Positions 18,621 through 28,524 of a stretch of 64,000 bases of DNA are shown in pieces. This DNA is from Microbacterium sp. Its GTDB lineage: Bacteria; Actinomycetota; Actinomycetes; Actinomycetales; Microbacteriaceae. The notes under the pieces were generated by a model. That model did not search any database and was not told the DNA's origin. It saw only the letters and a program-made list of their open reading frames with translations. The position numbers and the translations under genes were made by a program. Numbering within the stretch: the stretch's first letter is position 1; each line of letters opens with the position of its first letter. The stretch is taken from contig NZ_JAPSIY010000005.1 in assembly GCF_031178445.1 (NCBI RefSeq), positions 248,001 through 312,000 on the forward strand. Direction: 5' to 3'.

Positions 18621-19310
18621 TTACGAAAGCGCCCGATCCAGCGCCTGCTTCACCAGCATGCCGCGGACCTCGCCGATCCGGCCGGCCAGCTCGGGCGCCA
18701 ATTCGCTCGCACGACCGCGCGAGGCGGCGTCCGTCCTGCGCAGCAGGGTGGCCAGCGCCGATTCGATGAGCGCGGCCTCGCGCTCGGCGTTCTGGCGCAG
18801 GCTGCGCAGGTGGCGCGGCTCGATGCCGTGCCGTGCCAGCGCCACGAGACCGGCCAGCAGCGTCGCCACCTGCTCGGTGTACGTCTCGGAGGCGGTGATG
18901 AGGCCGGCGCTGATCGCGTCGTTCAGCAGCTGCGGGGTCGCGCCGGTCGTCGACAGCAGCTCCTCGCGGCGGTGCCGGCGTGCGGCCGGCGCGATCGAAG
19001 GCGGGGCGACGACGCCGCGGCCCTCGCCCTTCGCCTCCGCCTCGTCGAGCTGCTCGCGGATCACGCTGAGCGGCAGATAGTGGTCCCTCTGCAGGGTGAG
19101 TGCGGCGCGCAGCCGCTCCACGTCCGAGGGCGAGAACTTGCGGTAGCCCGATTCCGTGCGCGAAGGGGTGACGATGCCCTGCACCTCGAGGAAGCGGAGC
19201 TTGCTCGAGGTGAGCTGGGGGAACTCCGGTGTGAGGCGAGCCAGGACCTGGCCGATGCTGAGGAGGCCCGTGGGCGCGGAGCGCTCTCGGGCGGCGCCGG
19301 CCGCCGCCAT
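18621..19310 (-). CDS. ftsR: MerR-family regulator FtsR (Rv1828-like)
   Basis: 229 residues. The MerR domain begins LLSIGQVLARLTPEFPQLTSSKLRFLEVQG and continues SGYRKFSPSDVERLRAALTLQRDHYLPLSVIREQL. The C-terminal half is a helical effector region. In Corynebacterium the orthologue (FtsR) activates ftsZ. The ATG overlaps the garA stop by one base (TGATG), so the two are co-translated. Confidence 0.88.
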   Translation of the reverse strand: MAAAGAARERSAPTGLLSIGQVLARLTPEFPQLTSSKLRFLEVQGIVTPSRTESGYRKFSPSDVERLRAALTLQRDHYLPLSVIREQLDEAEAKGEGRGVVAPPSIAPAARRHRREELLSTTGATPQLLNDAISAGLITASETYTEQVATLLAGLVALARHGIEPRHLRSLRQNAEREAALIESALATLLRRTDAASRGRASELAPELAGRIGEVRGMLVKQALDRALS

Positions 19311-19786
19311 CAGCCGTTCGCCGTCGCGAGGTCGATCGGGGAGGCGAAGAAGTTCATGCGGAACTTGCCGATGCGCAGCTCATAGCCGTTGGCCAGCTCG
19401 CTGCGGTCGACGCGCTCACCGTTCACATAGGTGCCGTTGAGCGAACGCTGGTCGATGATCTCGAAGACCGAACCCGCTCGCGTGATCTCGGCGTGACGCC
19501 GCGACACCGTCACATCGTCGAAGAAGATGTCGGCCTCCGGGTGCCGACCGACCGTGGTGACATCGGAGTCGAGCAGGTAGCGGGCGCCTGCGAGGGCGCC
19601 GGCGCGCACGAGCAGCAGCGCCGAACCGGAAGGCAGAGCGGCGATGGCCGACTGCTCGGCCTCGGTGAGCTCGACCCCGAACGGCACGAACGAGAGATCC
19701 GAGTCGTGGCCGAACGTCTGCGTCACGTCGTGCCGCTGCTCGCCGCTGCGGCGGATCGCGCCGTTGGTGCTGTCGCTGTCTGTCAC
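19310..19786 (-). CDS. garA: FHA-domain regulator GarA/OdhI
   Basis: 158 residues. FHA domain near 75-145: TTVGRHPEADIFFDDVTVSRRHAEI, RSLNGTYVNGERV. The N-terminal tail has DVTQTF near residues 22-27, equivalent to the phosphorylatable Thr motif of GarA/OdhI. In related organisms the unphosphorylated protein inhibits 2-oxoglutarate dehydrogenase and modulates glutamate enzymes; PknB/PknG-type phosphorylation turns it off. GTG 19786 has a GGAGGAGGG SD. Adjacent to lpdA and in the same window as a PASTA kinase. Confidence 0.93.
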   Translation of the reverse strand: MTDSDSTNGAIRRSGEQRHDVTQTFGHDSDLSFVPFGVELTEAEQSAIAALPSGSALLLVRAGALAGARYLLDSDVTTVGRHPEADIFFDDVTVSRRHAEITRAGSVFEIIDQRSLNGTYVNGERVDRSELANGYELRIGKFRMNFFASPIDLATANG

Positions 19787-19896
19787 GGGTATCCCTCCTC
19801 CGGGCCCCCAGCCTAACGGATGCGGAGGGGTGATCGGGAGGCCCGATGTCGGTGACGAGCCGTCTCCGGGTGACCCGCAGACGATAGGCTGGAGGC

Positions 19897-21294
<1,398 letters not shown>

Positions 21295-21309
21295 GCCACT
21301 GTCGCTCTC

Positions 21310-21345
21310 GACGAGGGCCCGGTCCGCGAGGACCGGGTCCTCGTC
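21310..21345. terminator. Bidirectional terminator after lpdA
   Basis: A 16-bp stem with one mismatch: arms at 21310-21325 and 21330-21345 (GACGAGG...GGTCC / GGACC...CCTCGTC), loop GCGA, between convergent genes. Confidence 0.85.
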
Positions 21346-21349
21346 ATGT

Positions 21350-22462
21350 CTACAGGCCGTTCATCGTGACCAGGCGGGCCGCGCGCTCGCGCAGCCGCTC
21401 GGATCCGAGCATCCGGATCACCGCCTCGCGGCCTCTCTGCTCCAGCGGCGTCGCCGCGGCGCCCATGGCCATGAAGAACGCCGCCCTGCGCTGCGCGTCG
21501 ACGGTGCTGCGGGCGGTTCGGCGGTCGTAGCCGGACAGGTCGGATGCTCCGCCGTGCAGCGCGGCGAGCAGAGCAGGCGCCAGCCTGCGCGCATCGGCCC
21601 AGCCGAGGTTCATGCCCTGTCCTCCGATGGGGCTGATCTCGTGCGCGGCGTCGCCGAGCAGCACGATGCGCCCGTGCACGGTGCGCTGCACGCGATGCTG
21701 GGCGGCGACGAACTCCGCGGGGCGGATGCCGTCGGGGATCTCGATCCGCATTCCGGTGCGGTGCAGCACCGCTTCGGCGAACCATTCCCCGTCGAGCGGC
21801 TCGACCAGTTCGCGTACCACCCAGCGGCTCCGGCCGCCTGGGAGCGGGAACGACTCCACCAGGCCTGCCGGCTCGCAGTGCAGACGGGCGATCGCGTCCG
21901 GCGCGGGGTCGGTGATGTCGACCATGGCGTAGCGGGCGCTGCGGCCGCGGGCGCGCCAGCCGACGCCCAGCATGCGCCGCAGCGTGCTGCGCACCCCGTC
22001 GGCAGCCACCAGGAAGGAGCCCGTGAGCTCTCGGCGTCCGTCCGCGTCCGCGACCCGCACGCGCACCTGATCGCCGTCCTGCCTGGCGGCGAGCACACGG
22101 CTCCCCGCCACGACAGGTCTGCCCAGTCGTGCCAGGCGCTCGCGCAGCAGCGCGTGAGTGCGGGGTTGGGCGAGGGTGAGCACGGGCCGATCGTCGCCGA
22201 AGCGCACAGCGGCCAGCACGCGGCCTCCAGCGAGTACCTCACCGCCCTGCAGCCGGAGGGCCTCGGCGCGCACGGCATCGCCTATGCCCGCCTCGTCGAG
22301 CGCGGCGAGTCCAGGCGGGTGCACACCGATGGCGCGGGTGCGGTCGTCGTCGGCATCCCGACGCTCGCAGACCAGCACGTCCGCGCCTGATGCCGCCAGC
22401 AGGCAGCCCAGCAGCATTCCCACCGGCCCGGCGCCGGCGATGATCACGTCATGATCTGTCAT
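21350..22462 (-). CDS. FAD-dependent monooxygenase (aromatic hydroxylase; SrsC-like)
   Basis: 370 residues of the PHBH-type flavoprotein family. GAGPVGMLLGCLLAASG near residue 9, DG motif VAADGVRSTLRRMLG near 160, and GDAAHEISPIGGQGMNLGWADA near 265. ATG 22462 overlaps the upstream methyltransferase by 14 bp. It is third in a type III PKS, methyltransferase, FAD hydroxylase operon, the order of srsABC and agqABC in Streptomyces, where this enzyme hydroxylates the alkylresorcinol ring on the way to a quinone. Substrate assignment is inference from context. Confidence 0.88.
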   Translation of the reverse strand: MTDHDVIIAGAGPVGMLLGCLLAASGADVLVCERRDADDDRTRAIGVHPPGLAALDEAGIGDAVRAEALRLQGGEVLAGGRVLAAVRFGDDRPVLTLAQPRTHALLRERLARLGRPVVAGSRVLAARQDGDQVRVRVADADGRRELTGSFLVAADGVRSTLRRMLGVGWRARGRSARYAMVDITDPAPDAIARLHCEPAGLVESFPLPGGRSRWVVRELVEPLDGEWFAEAVLHRTGMRIEIPDGIRPAEFVAAQHRVQRTVHGRIVLLGDAAHEISPIGGQGMNLGWADARRLAPALLAALHGGASDLSGYDRRTARSTVDAQRRAAFFMAMGAAATPLEQRGREAVIRMLGSERLRERAARLVTMNGL

Positions 22463-23174
22463 CGCCGGCCTCCGCACGCAGCAGCAGCCGCGCCGGCAAC
22501 CGCTGCTCGACACGCCATCCCTCTCCCGCGGCCGCCCGCAGCTCACCGGCCGTGTACGAACGGCGGATGCTGGTGAGCCCGTCATCGCGGATGAACGATC
22601 CGGCGAGCAGGGTTCCCGCCAGCGGCAGCGTGGCGGCCGAGAACAGCGCGTAGGCGGCGCGGCTGCGGGCGATGTCACTGTGGATGACGATGCCGCCCGG
22701 CGCGGTCAGCCTCAGCGAGTCGTGCAGCACGCCCGCCAGCTCGTCGGCCGTCAGATGATGCAGCAGATGATTGGACAGCACGACGTCGAACGACTCGCCG
22801 TCGCGCACGAGATCGGCCGTCGACGCGCACAGCCAGCGCACGTCCGCCGAGCCCTTCCGCCCGGCGGCCCAGCGGATCGCCCGCGCATCGGTGTCGAGGC
22901 CGGTGATCCGCGCGAAGCATCCGTCTGCGCGCAGCCGGCGCTGCAGGGCGCGGGCCAGGTCTCCTCCACCGGCCCCGACGTCCAGCACCCTCAGCACACC
23001 CTTCCTGCGTGCCAGCGGGCGGATGTCGCGTCGGTACACGCCCCGCCAGCCTGCGACGACGGCGTTGACCTGGGTGAAGCGCGCGTAGGTGCGCTCGAGC
23101 ATCCGGACGTCGGCGTGCGGGTCGTCCATCAGCTCGCGCGCGTCGACCGCCCGCGAAGCGAGATCGGGCATCAT
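22449..23174 (-). CDS. Class I SAM-dependent methyltransferase (SrsB-like position)
   Basis: 241 residues. SAM motif VLDVGAGGGDLARAL near residue 70, the acidic LDTDARAIRWA, and FDVVLSNHLLHHL. A C-terminal amphipathic or hydrophobic segment (YALFSAATLPLAGTLLAGSF) may touch the membrane or a lipid substrate. ATG 23174 overlaps the PKS stop (ATGA), so translation is coupled. In srsABC the equivalent enzyme methylates the PKS product; that role is inferred here. Confidence 0.87.
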   Translation of the reverse strand: MMPDLASRAVDARELMDDPHADVRMLERTYARFTQVNAVVAGWRGVYRRDIRPLARRKGVLRVLDVGAGGGDLARALQRRLRADGCFARITGLDTDARAIRWAAGRKGSADVRWLCASTADLVRDGESFDVVLSNHLLHHLTADELAGVLHDSLRLTAPGGIVIHSDIARSRAAYALFSAATLPLAGTLLAGSFIRDDGLTSIRRSYTAGELRAAAGEGWRVEQRLPARLLLRAEAGDDRS

Positions 23175-24325
23175 GCGCGGGGTAGCACCGTGAGCAGCGC
23201 GCTCTCGGCGGTGAGCCCAGGCCCGAACGCCATCGCCGCCACTCTCTCGCCCGCCCGCGTGCCTTCGTTCTCGAGGATGCTGCGCAGCACGAAGAGCACC
23301 GTGGCGCTGGACATGTTGCCGCACGCCCGCAGGATCTCGCGCGCCGGCTGCAGTTGCGCGTCGCTCAGCGCGAGCCGGTCCTGCACCCGGTCCAGGATGC
23401 TGCGACCGCCCGGGTGAATCGCCCAGTGCGCGACGGGATCACCGATCCGGCCCTGCTCGAACGCTGCCGAGAGCTCGGGCTCGTGACCCCACAGCGGCCG
23501 CAGCGCCGTGTGGATGCTCTCGCCGATGATCTGCGGCACGGCGGTGGACAGCACCATCTCGAACCCGCTGTCACCGATGGTCCACGCCATGTCCTTCTCG
23601 CCCTGCGGCGCGATCGCGGTGTGGAAGCGGTCGAGGCCGAACGCCGGCACTGCGGAGTCGAACGTGCGCGCGGTGACCAGCCCGGCCGCCGCGCCGTCAG
23701 AGAACAGCGACGAGGCGATGATCGTGTCGGGGTCGTCCGACGAGCGCAGATGCAGCGTGCACAGTTCGACGCTGGCCACCAGCACAACCGCCTCCGGATC
23801 GGCGAGGCAGAACTGCCGCGCCGCGCGCAGCGCCGGCATCGCCGCATAGCAGCCCATGAAGCCGAGGTGGTAGCGCTCGACCGAATCGGACATGCCCAGC
23901 CCTCGCACGATCTCGTAGTCCGGCCCCGGGGCGTGAAAGCCCGTGCACGAGACCGTGACGACGTGCGTGACATCGGCCGCGGTCAGATCCGGGTCGGCCT
24001 CCAGCGCTCGACGGGCCACCTCGACGAAGAGCCGATCCGCTTCGCGGATGTACACCTCGTTGCGCGCCTTGGTGCCGGGGGCGAGCAGCCGGCCGCTCTC
24101 GCGGTCGTAGAACAGCGCTGTCGCGGCCTCGGAGCTCAGATCGAGCTCGTCGAGCACGGTGTGGCGCATCTCCACGCCGGAGCCGTTGAACGACGCCGAC
24201 ACGAGCCTCTGAGCGAGTCTGCCCAGGTCCGGCTGCGCGGCGAACACATCGCGTACCGTGCTCTGCTCGAGCGGCACTTCGGGGACGAGGGTCTGCAGGG
24301 AGCGGAGCTGTACGGTGCGGCTCAT
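23171..24325 (-). CDS. Type III polyketide synthase
   Basis: Chalcone-synthase-fold enzyme that extends an acyl-CoA starter with malonyl-CoA and cyclises it. 384 residues from ATG 24325; TTG 24337 is an alternative start. The catalytic triad is visible: Cys159 in LGFMGCYAAMPALR, His304 in HWAIHPGG, Asn337 in ACGNMSSATVLF. First gene of a three-gene operon with methyltransferase and FAD hydroxylase, as in phenolic-lipid loci. The product is probably an alkylresorcinol, alkylpyrone or alkylquinone lipid; chain and starter cannot be read from the sequence. Confidence 0.94.
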   Translation of the reverse strand: MSRTVQLRSLQTLVPEVPLEQSTVRDVFAAQPDLGRLAQRLVSASFNGSGVEMRHTVLDELDLSSEAATALFYDRESGRLLAPGTKARNEVYIREADRLFVEVARRALEADPDLTAADVTHVVTVSCTGFHAPGPDYEIVRGLGMSDSVERYHLGFMGCYAAMPALRAARQFCLADPEAVVLVASVELCTLHLRSSDDPDTIIASSLFSDGAAAGLVTARTFDSAVPAFGLDRFHTAIAPQGEKDMAWTIGDSGFEMVLSTAVPQIIGESIHTALRPLWGHEPELSAAFEQGRIGDPVAHWAIHPGGRSILDRVQDRLALSDAQLQPAREILRACGNMSSATVLFVLRSILENEGTRAGERVAAMAFGPGLTAESALLTVLPRA

Positions 24326-24442
24326 GCGCTCACTCAAGCACCCCGCGTCCTCCGGCGGAAGGGGGGTTGTGCTTCGAGGCGTTCATCCGGAAGCGGCCCG
24401 CAATGTCGCGCGGACGGGTCGCCTCGGCTCACTCGCGTCGGC

Positions 24443-25069
24443 TCAGAGGCCGAGCGCGCGGGCGAGTTTCGAACCCGACGACGGAGGGCGGCCTCCGGCG
24501 GAGAGGACGGCGCGCTCGACGGCCGCGAAAAACGCCGCGCGGTCCTCGTCGCCTTCGGGGGCCGCCGGCCCCAACTCCATCTCCCACTCCCGCCATTCGC
24601 GCCGCGTGCCGGAGCGGAGGTCGGTGGCCCGCACCCTGTCGTCGACGAACTCGGCGAGGATCCCGCCTTCCGAGCGCAGCAGATACGCCGTGCGGGAGTT
24701 CTCGATACGGGCGATCGGATGCAGTTCGCCCGTCGTCCACTGCGCGATCACGGCGGCGACGGCATCCGGCATCCGGTCGTCGTCGTCCAGCGGCCAGCCG
24801 AGTTCGAGACGACCGTCGCCCTGTCTCGGGCCCTTGATGTGCCATCCGGCGTCCGGTCCGCCGGTGCGCCTGCGCAGTGCGACGCCGTTGCGGGCGAGCG
24901 CGGCGTCCGCGGTGTCGAGGTAGCGGGCGTCGAGTTCGCGCAGCTCACCAGGGCTCACTTCGATCACGCCGGGAACGGCCGACCAGTCCGGCAGCGCGGT
25001 ACCGGCGTCGGCGTCGTACTTGCGCTCGATCTCGAAGGTGCGGTGCGGAGCAGGTCCGTCAGTCGACAT
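24443..25069 (-). CDS. CYTH-domain phosphohydrolase-like protein
   Basis: 208 residues. The N-terminal EXEXK signature is FEIERKYD, followed by the tunnel strands ELRELDARYLDT, LRRRTGGPDAGWHIKGPR and LAEFVDDRVRA. The CYTH superfamily hydrolyses or cyclises triphosphates; CHAD is not fused here. ATG 25069 overlaps the end of the 71-codon gene by 11 bp, so the pair is an operon. Substrate unknown, possibly thiamine triphosphate, tripolyphosphate or a nucleotide. Confidence 0.88.
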   Translation of the reverse strand: MSTDGPAPHRTFEIERKYDADAGTALPDWSAVPGVIEVSPGELRELDARYLDTADAALARNGVALRRRTGGPDAGWHIKGPRQGDGRLELGWPLDDDDRMPDAVAAVIAQWTTGELHPIARIENSRTAYLLRSEGGILAEFVDDRVRATDLRSGTRREWREWEMELGPAAPEGDEDRAAFFAAVERAVLSAGGRPPSSGSKLARALGL

Positions 25070-25274
25070 CGGGAACGATGTCGTCGCCGGACTCGGCGAA
25101 CCAGAACGCGATCTCGGTCGGACCGTCGTGGTCGCCCGTCTTCGCGGGCTCACCCTCGCGTCGATAGGTCAGCTGCGTCTCGCTGTAGGGCAGGATCAGC
25201 GAGTCCTGGTCGGCGCCGTCGAGCGGGATGATCTGCCCGTCGAGCGGGCCGCCGTGAAGTCGTGCGAGTGCCAT
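25059..25274 (-). CDS. Small conserved-looking hypothetical protein
   Basis: 71 residues, acidic C-terminus, opening MALARLHGGPLDGQIIPL, a pattern seen in short actinobacterial proteins of unknown role. TATGGT lies exactly six bases before ATG 25274, suggesting a leaderless transcript. Overlaps and is probably co-translated with the CYTH gene. No function proposed. Confidence 0.75.
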   Translation of the reverse strand: MALARLHGGPLDGQIIPLDGADQDSLILPYSETQLTYRREGEPAKTGDHDGPTEIAFWFAESGDDIVPDVD

Positions 25275-25319
25275 GCGTTCACCATAGTCCTCATCGCCGA
25301 CGACGGCGGGAGCCCGGCG

Positions 25320-25790
25320 TCATGTGATCAGGATCGCGAGCACGGCTCCGAGGATCATCCACGGGCCGAACGCGATGCGGGTCCTTCTGGTGGCGCGGCG
25401 CATCAGCATGAGAGCCATGGCGAACAGCGCGCCGAGCAGGAACGCCGCCGCGGCCCCCACCAGCAGCGTCTCCCATCCGTGCCTGGCGAGCACGACGCCG
25501 ATCACCGCGGCGAGCTTCACATCGCCGCCGCCCATCCCCTGTTTCGACGCCAGGTGCATGACGGCGTAGAAGGCGCCGAGCGCGAGGCCGCCGAGCAGAG
25601 CGCGCAGCATCCGCCCTCCGTCGCCGGTCGCGAGTGCCTCGATCACGACCAGCGCGACCACGGCGGCGAGCGCGGGCAGCACGATGCGATTGGGCAGCCG
25701 GTGCGTGCGCGCGTCGATCACGATCAGCCACAGCCCGATGCCGGCCAGCGCGATGTGCGCGATCAGCACGGCGATGTCGTGAAGGGGCAT
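25320..25790 (-). CDS. A24-family prepilin peptidase-like membrane protein
   Basis: 156 residues with about five transmembrane helices. The two catalytic Asp motifs of type IV prepilin peptidases are visible: VIDARTHRLPNR near residue 25 and GMGGGDVKLAA near residue 90. There is no N-terminal methylase domain, so it resembles the short TadV/CpaA type. No pilin, Tad or competence genes are nearby, so its substrate lies elsewhere. TAGCCT stands six bases before ATG 25790 (leaderless pattern). Confidence 0.88.
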   Translation of the reverse strand: MPLHDIAVLIAHIALAGIGLWLIVIDARTHRLPNRIVLPALAAVVALVVIEALATGDGGRMLRALLGGLALGAFYAVMHLASKQGMGGGDVKLAAVIGVVLARHGWETLLVGAAAAFLLGALFAMALMLMRRATRRTRIAFGPWMILGAVLAILIT

Positions 25791-25845
25791 GCTCGCAGGC
25801 TAGGCGATCGCGTCGGATCGTCGCGGAGGGCTGTGGACAACCCGC

Positions 25846-26136
25846 TCAGACGTCGAGGATCTCAAGGTCCACGGTGACGATGTCGCCCTCCTCGATCCCC
25901 TGCTCCATGCGCACCTGCTTCTTCAGCGGCAGAACGAAGGCCGAGCCGCTGAAGAAGATCGAGGTGCTCCACTGCGTGTGGCCGATGCGCGCCCGCACGC
26001 GCAGCGAGCCGAATCCTCGCGGCGGGGCCGGCAGCTCGCGGATGTCGAGCGAGAGCTCCTCGGGAAGGGTCGCGAAGAACCAGGAGTCGACGCGCGCATT
26101 CCAGCGTGTCACGGTGCTGTCGAACTCGATCCGCAT
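25846..26136 (-). CDS. DUF1905 domain protein
   Basis: 96 residues, all-beta pattern matching the DUF1905 family: FDSTVTRWNARVDSWFFATLPEE, VRARIGHTQWSTSIFFSG, VLPLKKQVRMEQGIEEGD. The domain also occurs fused to YdeI-like proteins; here it stands alone. TAGTCT lies six bases before ATG 26136. Function not established. Confidence 0.85.
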   Translation of the reverse strand: MRIEFDSTVTRWNARVDSWFFATLPEELSLDIRELPAPPRGFGSLRVRARIGHTQWSTSIFFSGSAFVLPLKKQVRMEQGIEEGDIVTVDLEILDV

Positions 26137-26213
26137 GCGCTCAGACTAACCCGATCGGAGAGGCCCGGTGATGTCGGATGTGCGAACTAGCCTCCGAAGT
26201 GGACTTGAGTTGT

Positions 26214-26229
26214 TCGAATCTTTCTTCGA
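26214..26229 (+). promoter_or_regulatory. LexA (SOS) box before imuA-imuB-dnaE2
   Basis: TCGAATCTTTCTTCGA matches the actinobacterial SOS consensus TCGAAC-N4-GTTCGA at 10 of 12 specified bases. It ends 10 bases before the chosen imuA start, so it may cover the initial transcribed region or overlap the SD. A LexA-controlled mutasome is established in Mycobacterium; this site is inferred. Confidence 0.65.
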
Positions 26230-26239
26230 GGATGGATGC

Positions 26240-26956
26240 ATGGGGATCGGAACGATCGCGGCGCTCTCCCCCGCCGATGAACGGGCGGGGGAGATCCTCC
26301 GGCTGCGCCGTGAGATCGGCAGGATGCAGCGTCGTCGCAGTGACGATGCCGTGCTGCCGGTGGATGCCGCGCTGCAGTCGCTGCTGCCGGAGCAGGGCCT
26401 GCAGACCGGCACGGTCTATTCGGTCTCGCCCTCACCGAGCCTGATCTTCGCGCTGATGAGCGCAGTCTCGCGCCGCGGCAGCTGGTGCGCCGCGGTGGGC
26501 ATGCCGACGCTGGGGCTCGAGGCAGCGGCCTCGAGCGGCATCGACCTGTCCCGCATGATCCTCGTGCCCTCGCCGGGCGAGAGGTGGATGGCCGTGCTCT
26601 CGGCGCTGGCCGAGGTAGTGCCGCTGATCGCGGTGAACCCCGGCACGAAGGTACACGATGCGGATGCGGCCAGGCTGGCCGCCCGGCTGCGTGACCGCGG
26701 CTGCACGGTGCTTGCCACCTCGCCGTGGCCGCAGAGCGAGGGACTGATCAGTCTGCACGACCCGCACTGGGAAGGTCTCGGCGACGGATGGGGGCTGCTC
26801 TCGGACCGCACCGTCACGGTGACGGCGCAGACCAGGTCGACGCCGCGACCGCAAAGTCTGAGGGTGCGCCTGCCCGGCAGCCTGGGCGGCGTCGAGTCCG
26901 TACCGGTGCAGACACAGGCGCTGCCCACCCATCCCAGCTGGGCGGCCGCGTCATGA
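26240..26956 (+). CDS. imuA: ImuA-like mutasome protein
   Basis: 238 residues, RecA-like fold without a clear Walker A. Opens [32 protein letters not shown], then the core LPEQGLQTGTVYSVSPSPSLIFALMSAVSRRGSWCAAVGMPTLGLEAAASSGIDLSRM. Comparable to ImuA/ImuA' (Rv3395c), which links ImuB and DnaE2 to translesion synthesis. ATG 26240 is chosen over upstream in-frame GTG 26168 because GAGGA sits six bases before it and the LexA-like box then lies outside the gene. Its stop overlaps imuB (ATGA). Confidence 0.86.
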   Translation: MGIGTIAALSPADERAGEILRLRREIGRMQRRRSDDAVLPVDAALQSLLPEQGLQTGTVYSVSPSPSLIFALMSAVSRRGSWCAAVGMPTLGLEAAASSGIDLSRMILVPSPGERWMAVLSALAEVVPLIAVNPGTKVHDADAARLAARLRDRGCTVLATSPWPQSEGLISLHDPHWEGLGDGWGLLSDRTVTVTAQTRSTPRPQSLRVRLPGSLGGVESVPVQTQALPTHPSWAAAS

Positions 26957-28524
26957 GCGCGCAGGAATCAACCCGCATGCACGTGCTGTGGTTCCCCGAC
27001 TGGCCGCTGCGGGCGGCGCTGGGCTCGGCACCTCCGCATCCGCCCACTGCGCTCGTGCATGCGAACACGGTGGTCGCGTGCACCGCCTCTGCTCGGGCGC
27101 ACGGCGTGCGCATCGGTCAGCGGCGGCGGCTCGCGCAGGGACGCCTGCCCTCGCTGCGGATGCTGCCGCACGACCCGGCCAAGGATGAGCGCGCCTTTCT
27201 GCCGGTGCTGCGCCTGATCGAGGAGCACGCCCCCGGAGTGCATCTGCTGCGGCCGGGTCTCGCCGCACTGCGTTCGCGGGGCATCTCCCGCTATCACGGC
27301 GGCGAGGGCCAGGCTGCCGCCGCCCTGCTCGGCGTGCTCGCCGAACAGGGGTACCCAGAGGTGCGGATCGGCGTGGCCGACGGCGCCTTCACCGCCGAGC
27401 TGGCGGCACGCGCCGCGGTATCCGCCGACCGGCACCCGGCGTGGACGATCGTGCCCTCGGGCGGATCGCAGCGTTTCCTGGCGCCGCTGCCGGTGCAGGT
27501 GCAGGGCGATGAGGAGCTGACCGGCCTGCTGGTGCGGCTGGGCGTCACCACGCTGGGCGGCTTCGCCGCTCTCGACGCCATGGCCGTGCGCGATCGCTTC
27601 GGCGAGCGCGGAGCACGGCTGCACGCCCTGGCCCGCGGCGCCGACTCCCGGCCGCTCGCTCCCCGGCCTCCCGATCCGGAGCTGGTGCGGGAGATCGACT
27701 TCGAGACGCCGCTCGGGCAGACCGACCAGATCGCTTTCGCCGTGCGGCAGACGGCGGATGCCGTGCTGCTGGCACTGGCCGACGCCTCGCTGGTGTGCAC
27801 CGAGGTGCGCATAGATCTGACGGACGATGACGGCGGCGTGTCATCTCGCACCTGGCTGCATCCGACCTGCTTCGACGCCGGCGACCTGGTCGACCGCGTG
27901 CGCTGGCAGCTCGAAGCGCTCGTGGAGAGCCTTCCGGCCGGCTCGGGGCAGGACGCCGATGCCGCTCACGCCTTCCGTGGCATCGTGGGCGTGCGGATCG
28001 CGCCCGTGGCCGTCGACGACGCCGCCCATCATCAGCCAGGGCTGTTCGGCTCCGGCACCGATGAACGATTGCACCATGCCGTCTCGCGCGTGCAGACCCT
28101 GCTGGGACATCGTGGTGTAGTCACCGCTGCGGTGTCGGGCGGGCGGATGCTCGCCGATCGTCAGGTGCTGACCCCCTGGGGCGAGCGGTCCGTCGTGGAG
28201 CGCGATCCTTCCAGGCCGTGGCCTGGTAGCCTGCCCGGCCCTTTGCCTGCAGAGGTGTTCGACCCGCCACGGCCGATCCGGGTGTCCGGCGCGGAAGGGC
28301 GGGAGGTGCGCGTCGACGGACGGGGCGAGCTGTCCCGTCCGCCCGCGCTCATAGACGACGAGGAGGTGGCCGCCTGGGCGGGGCCGTGGCCGATGCGCGA
28401 GCACCGGTGGGATGCCGAGCGGGCCGTGTCTGGGCACCGGTTCCAGCTGCTCGACGCACGGCACCGCGCCTGGCTGGTGTTCCACTCCGATGGCCGCTGG
28501 TGGGCCGAGGGCAGGTACCGCTGA
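26953..28524 (+). CDS. imuB: ImuB, Y-family polymerase homologue
   Basis: 523 residues. Y-family fold: MHVLWFPDWPLRAAL opening, helix-hairpin-helix region LLVRLGVTTLGGFAALDAMAVRDRFGERG, and a little-finger region. The conserved acidic catalytic residues of active DinB polymerases are not seen, as expected for ImuB, which acts as a platform for DnaE2 and the beta clamp. GLFGSG near residue 365 could be part of a clamp-binding motif. ATG 26953 overlaps imuA by four bases, and its stop overlaps dnaE2 by one. Confidence 0.92.
   Translation: MSAQESTRMHVLWFPDWPLRAALGSAPPHPPTALVHANTVVACTASARAHGVRIGQRRRLAQGRLPSLRMLPHDPAKDERAFLPVLRLIEEHAPGVHLLRPGLAALRSRGISRYHGGEGQAAAALLGVLAEQGYPEVRIGVADGAFTAELAARAAVSADRHPAWTIVPSGGSQRFLAPLPVQVQGDEELTGLLVRLGVTTLGGFAALDAMAVRDRFGERGARLHALARGADSRPLAPRPPDPELVREIDFETPLGQTDQIAFAVRQTADAVLLALADASLVCTEVRIDLTDDDGGVSSRTWLHPTCFDAGDLVDRVRWQLEALVESLPAGSGQDADAAHAFRGIVGVRIAPVAVDDAAHHQPGLFGSGTDERLHHAVSRVQTLLGHRGVVTAAVSGGRMLADRQVLTPWGERSVVERDPSRPWPGSLPGPLPAEVFDPPRPIRVSGAEGREVRVDGRGELSRPPALIDDEEVAAWAGPWPMREHRWDAERAVSGHRFQLLDARHRAWLVFHSDGRWWAEGRYR

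Noticed and set aside
23354..25231. 625-codon plus-strand frame over the PKS and CYTH genes
   Set aside because: The opposite strand carries recognisable catalytic motifs; this frame has none.
26182..26217. SOS box built from CGAAC at 26183 and GTTCGA at 26212
   Set aside because: The spacing is far larger than the 4 bases required; the site at 26214-26229 fits better.
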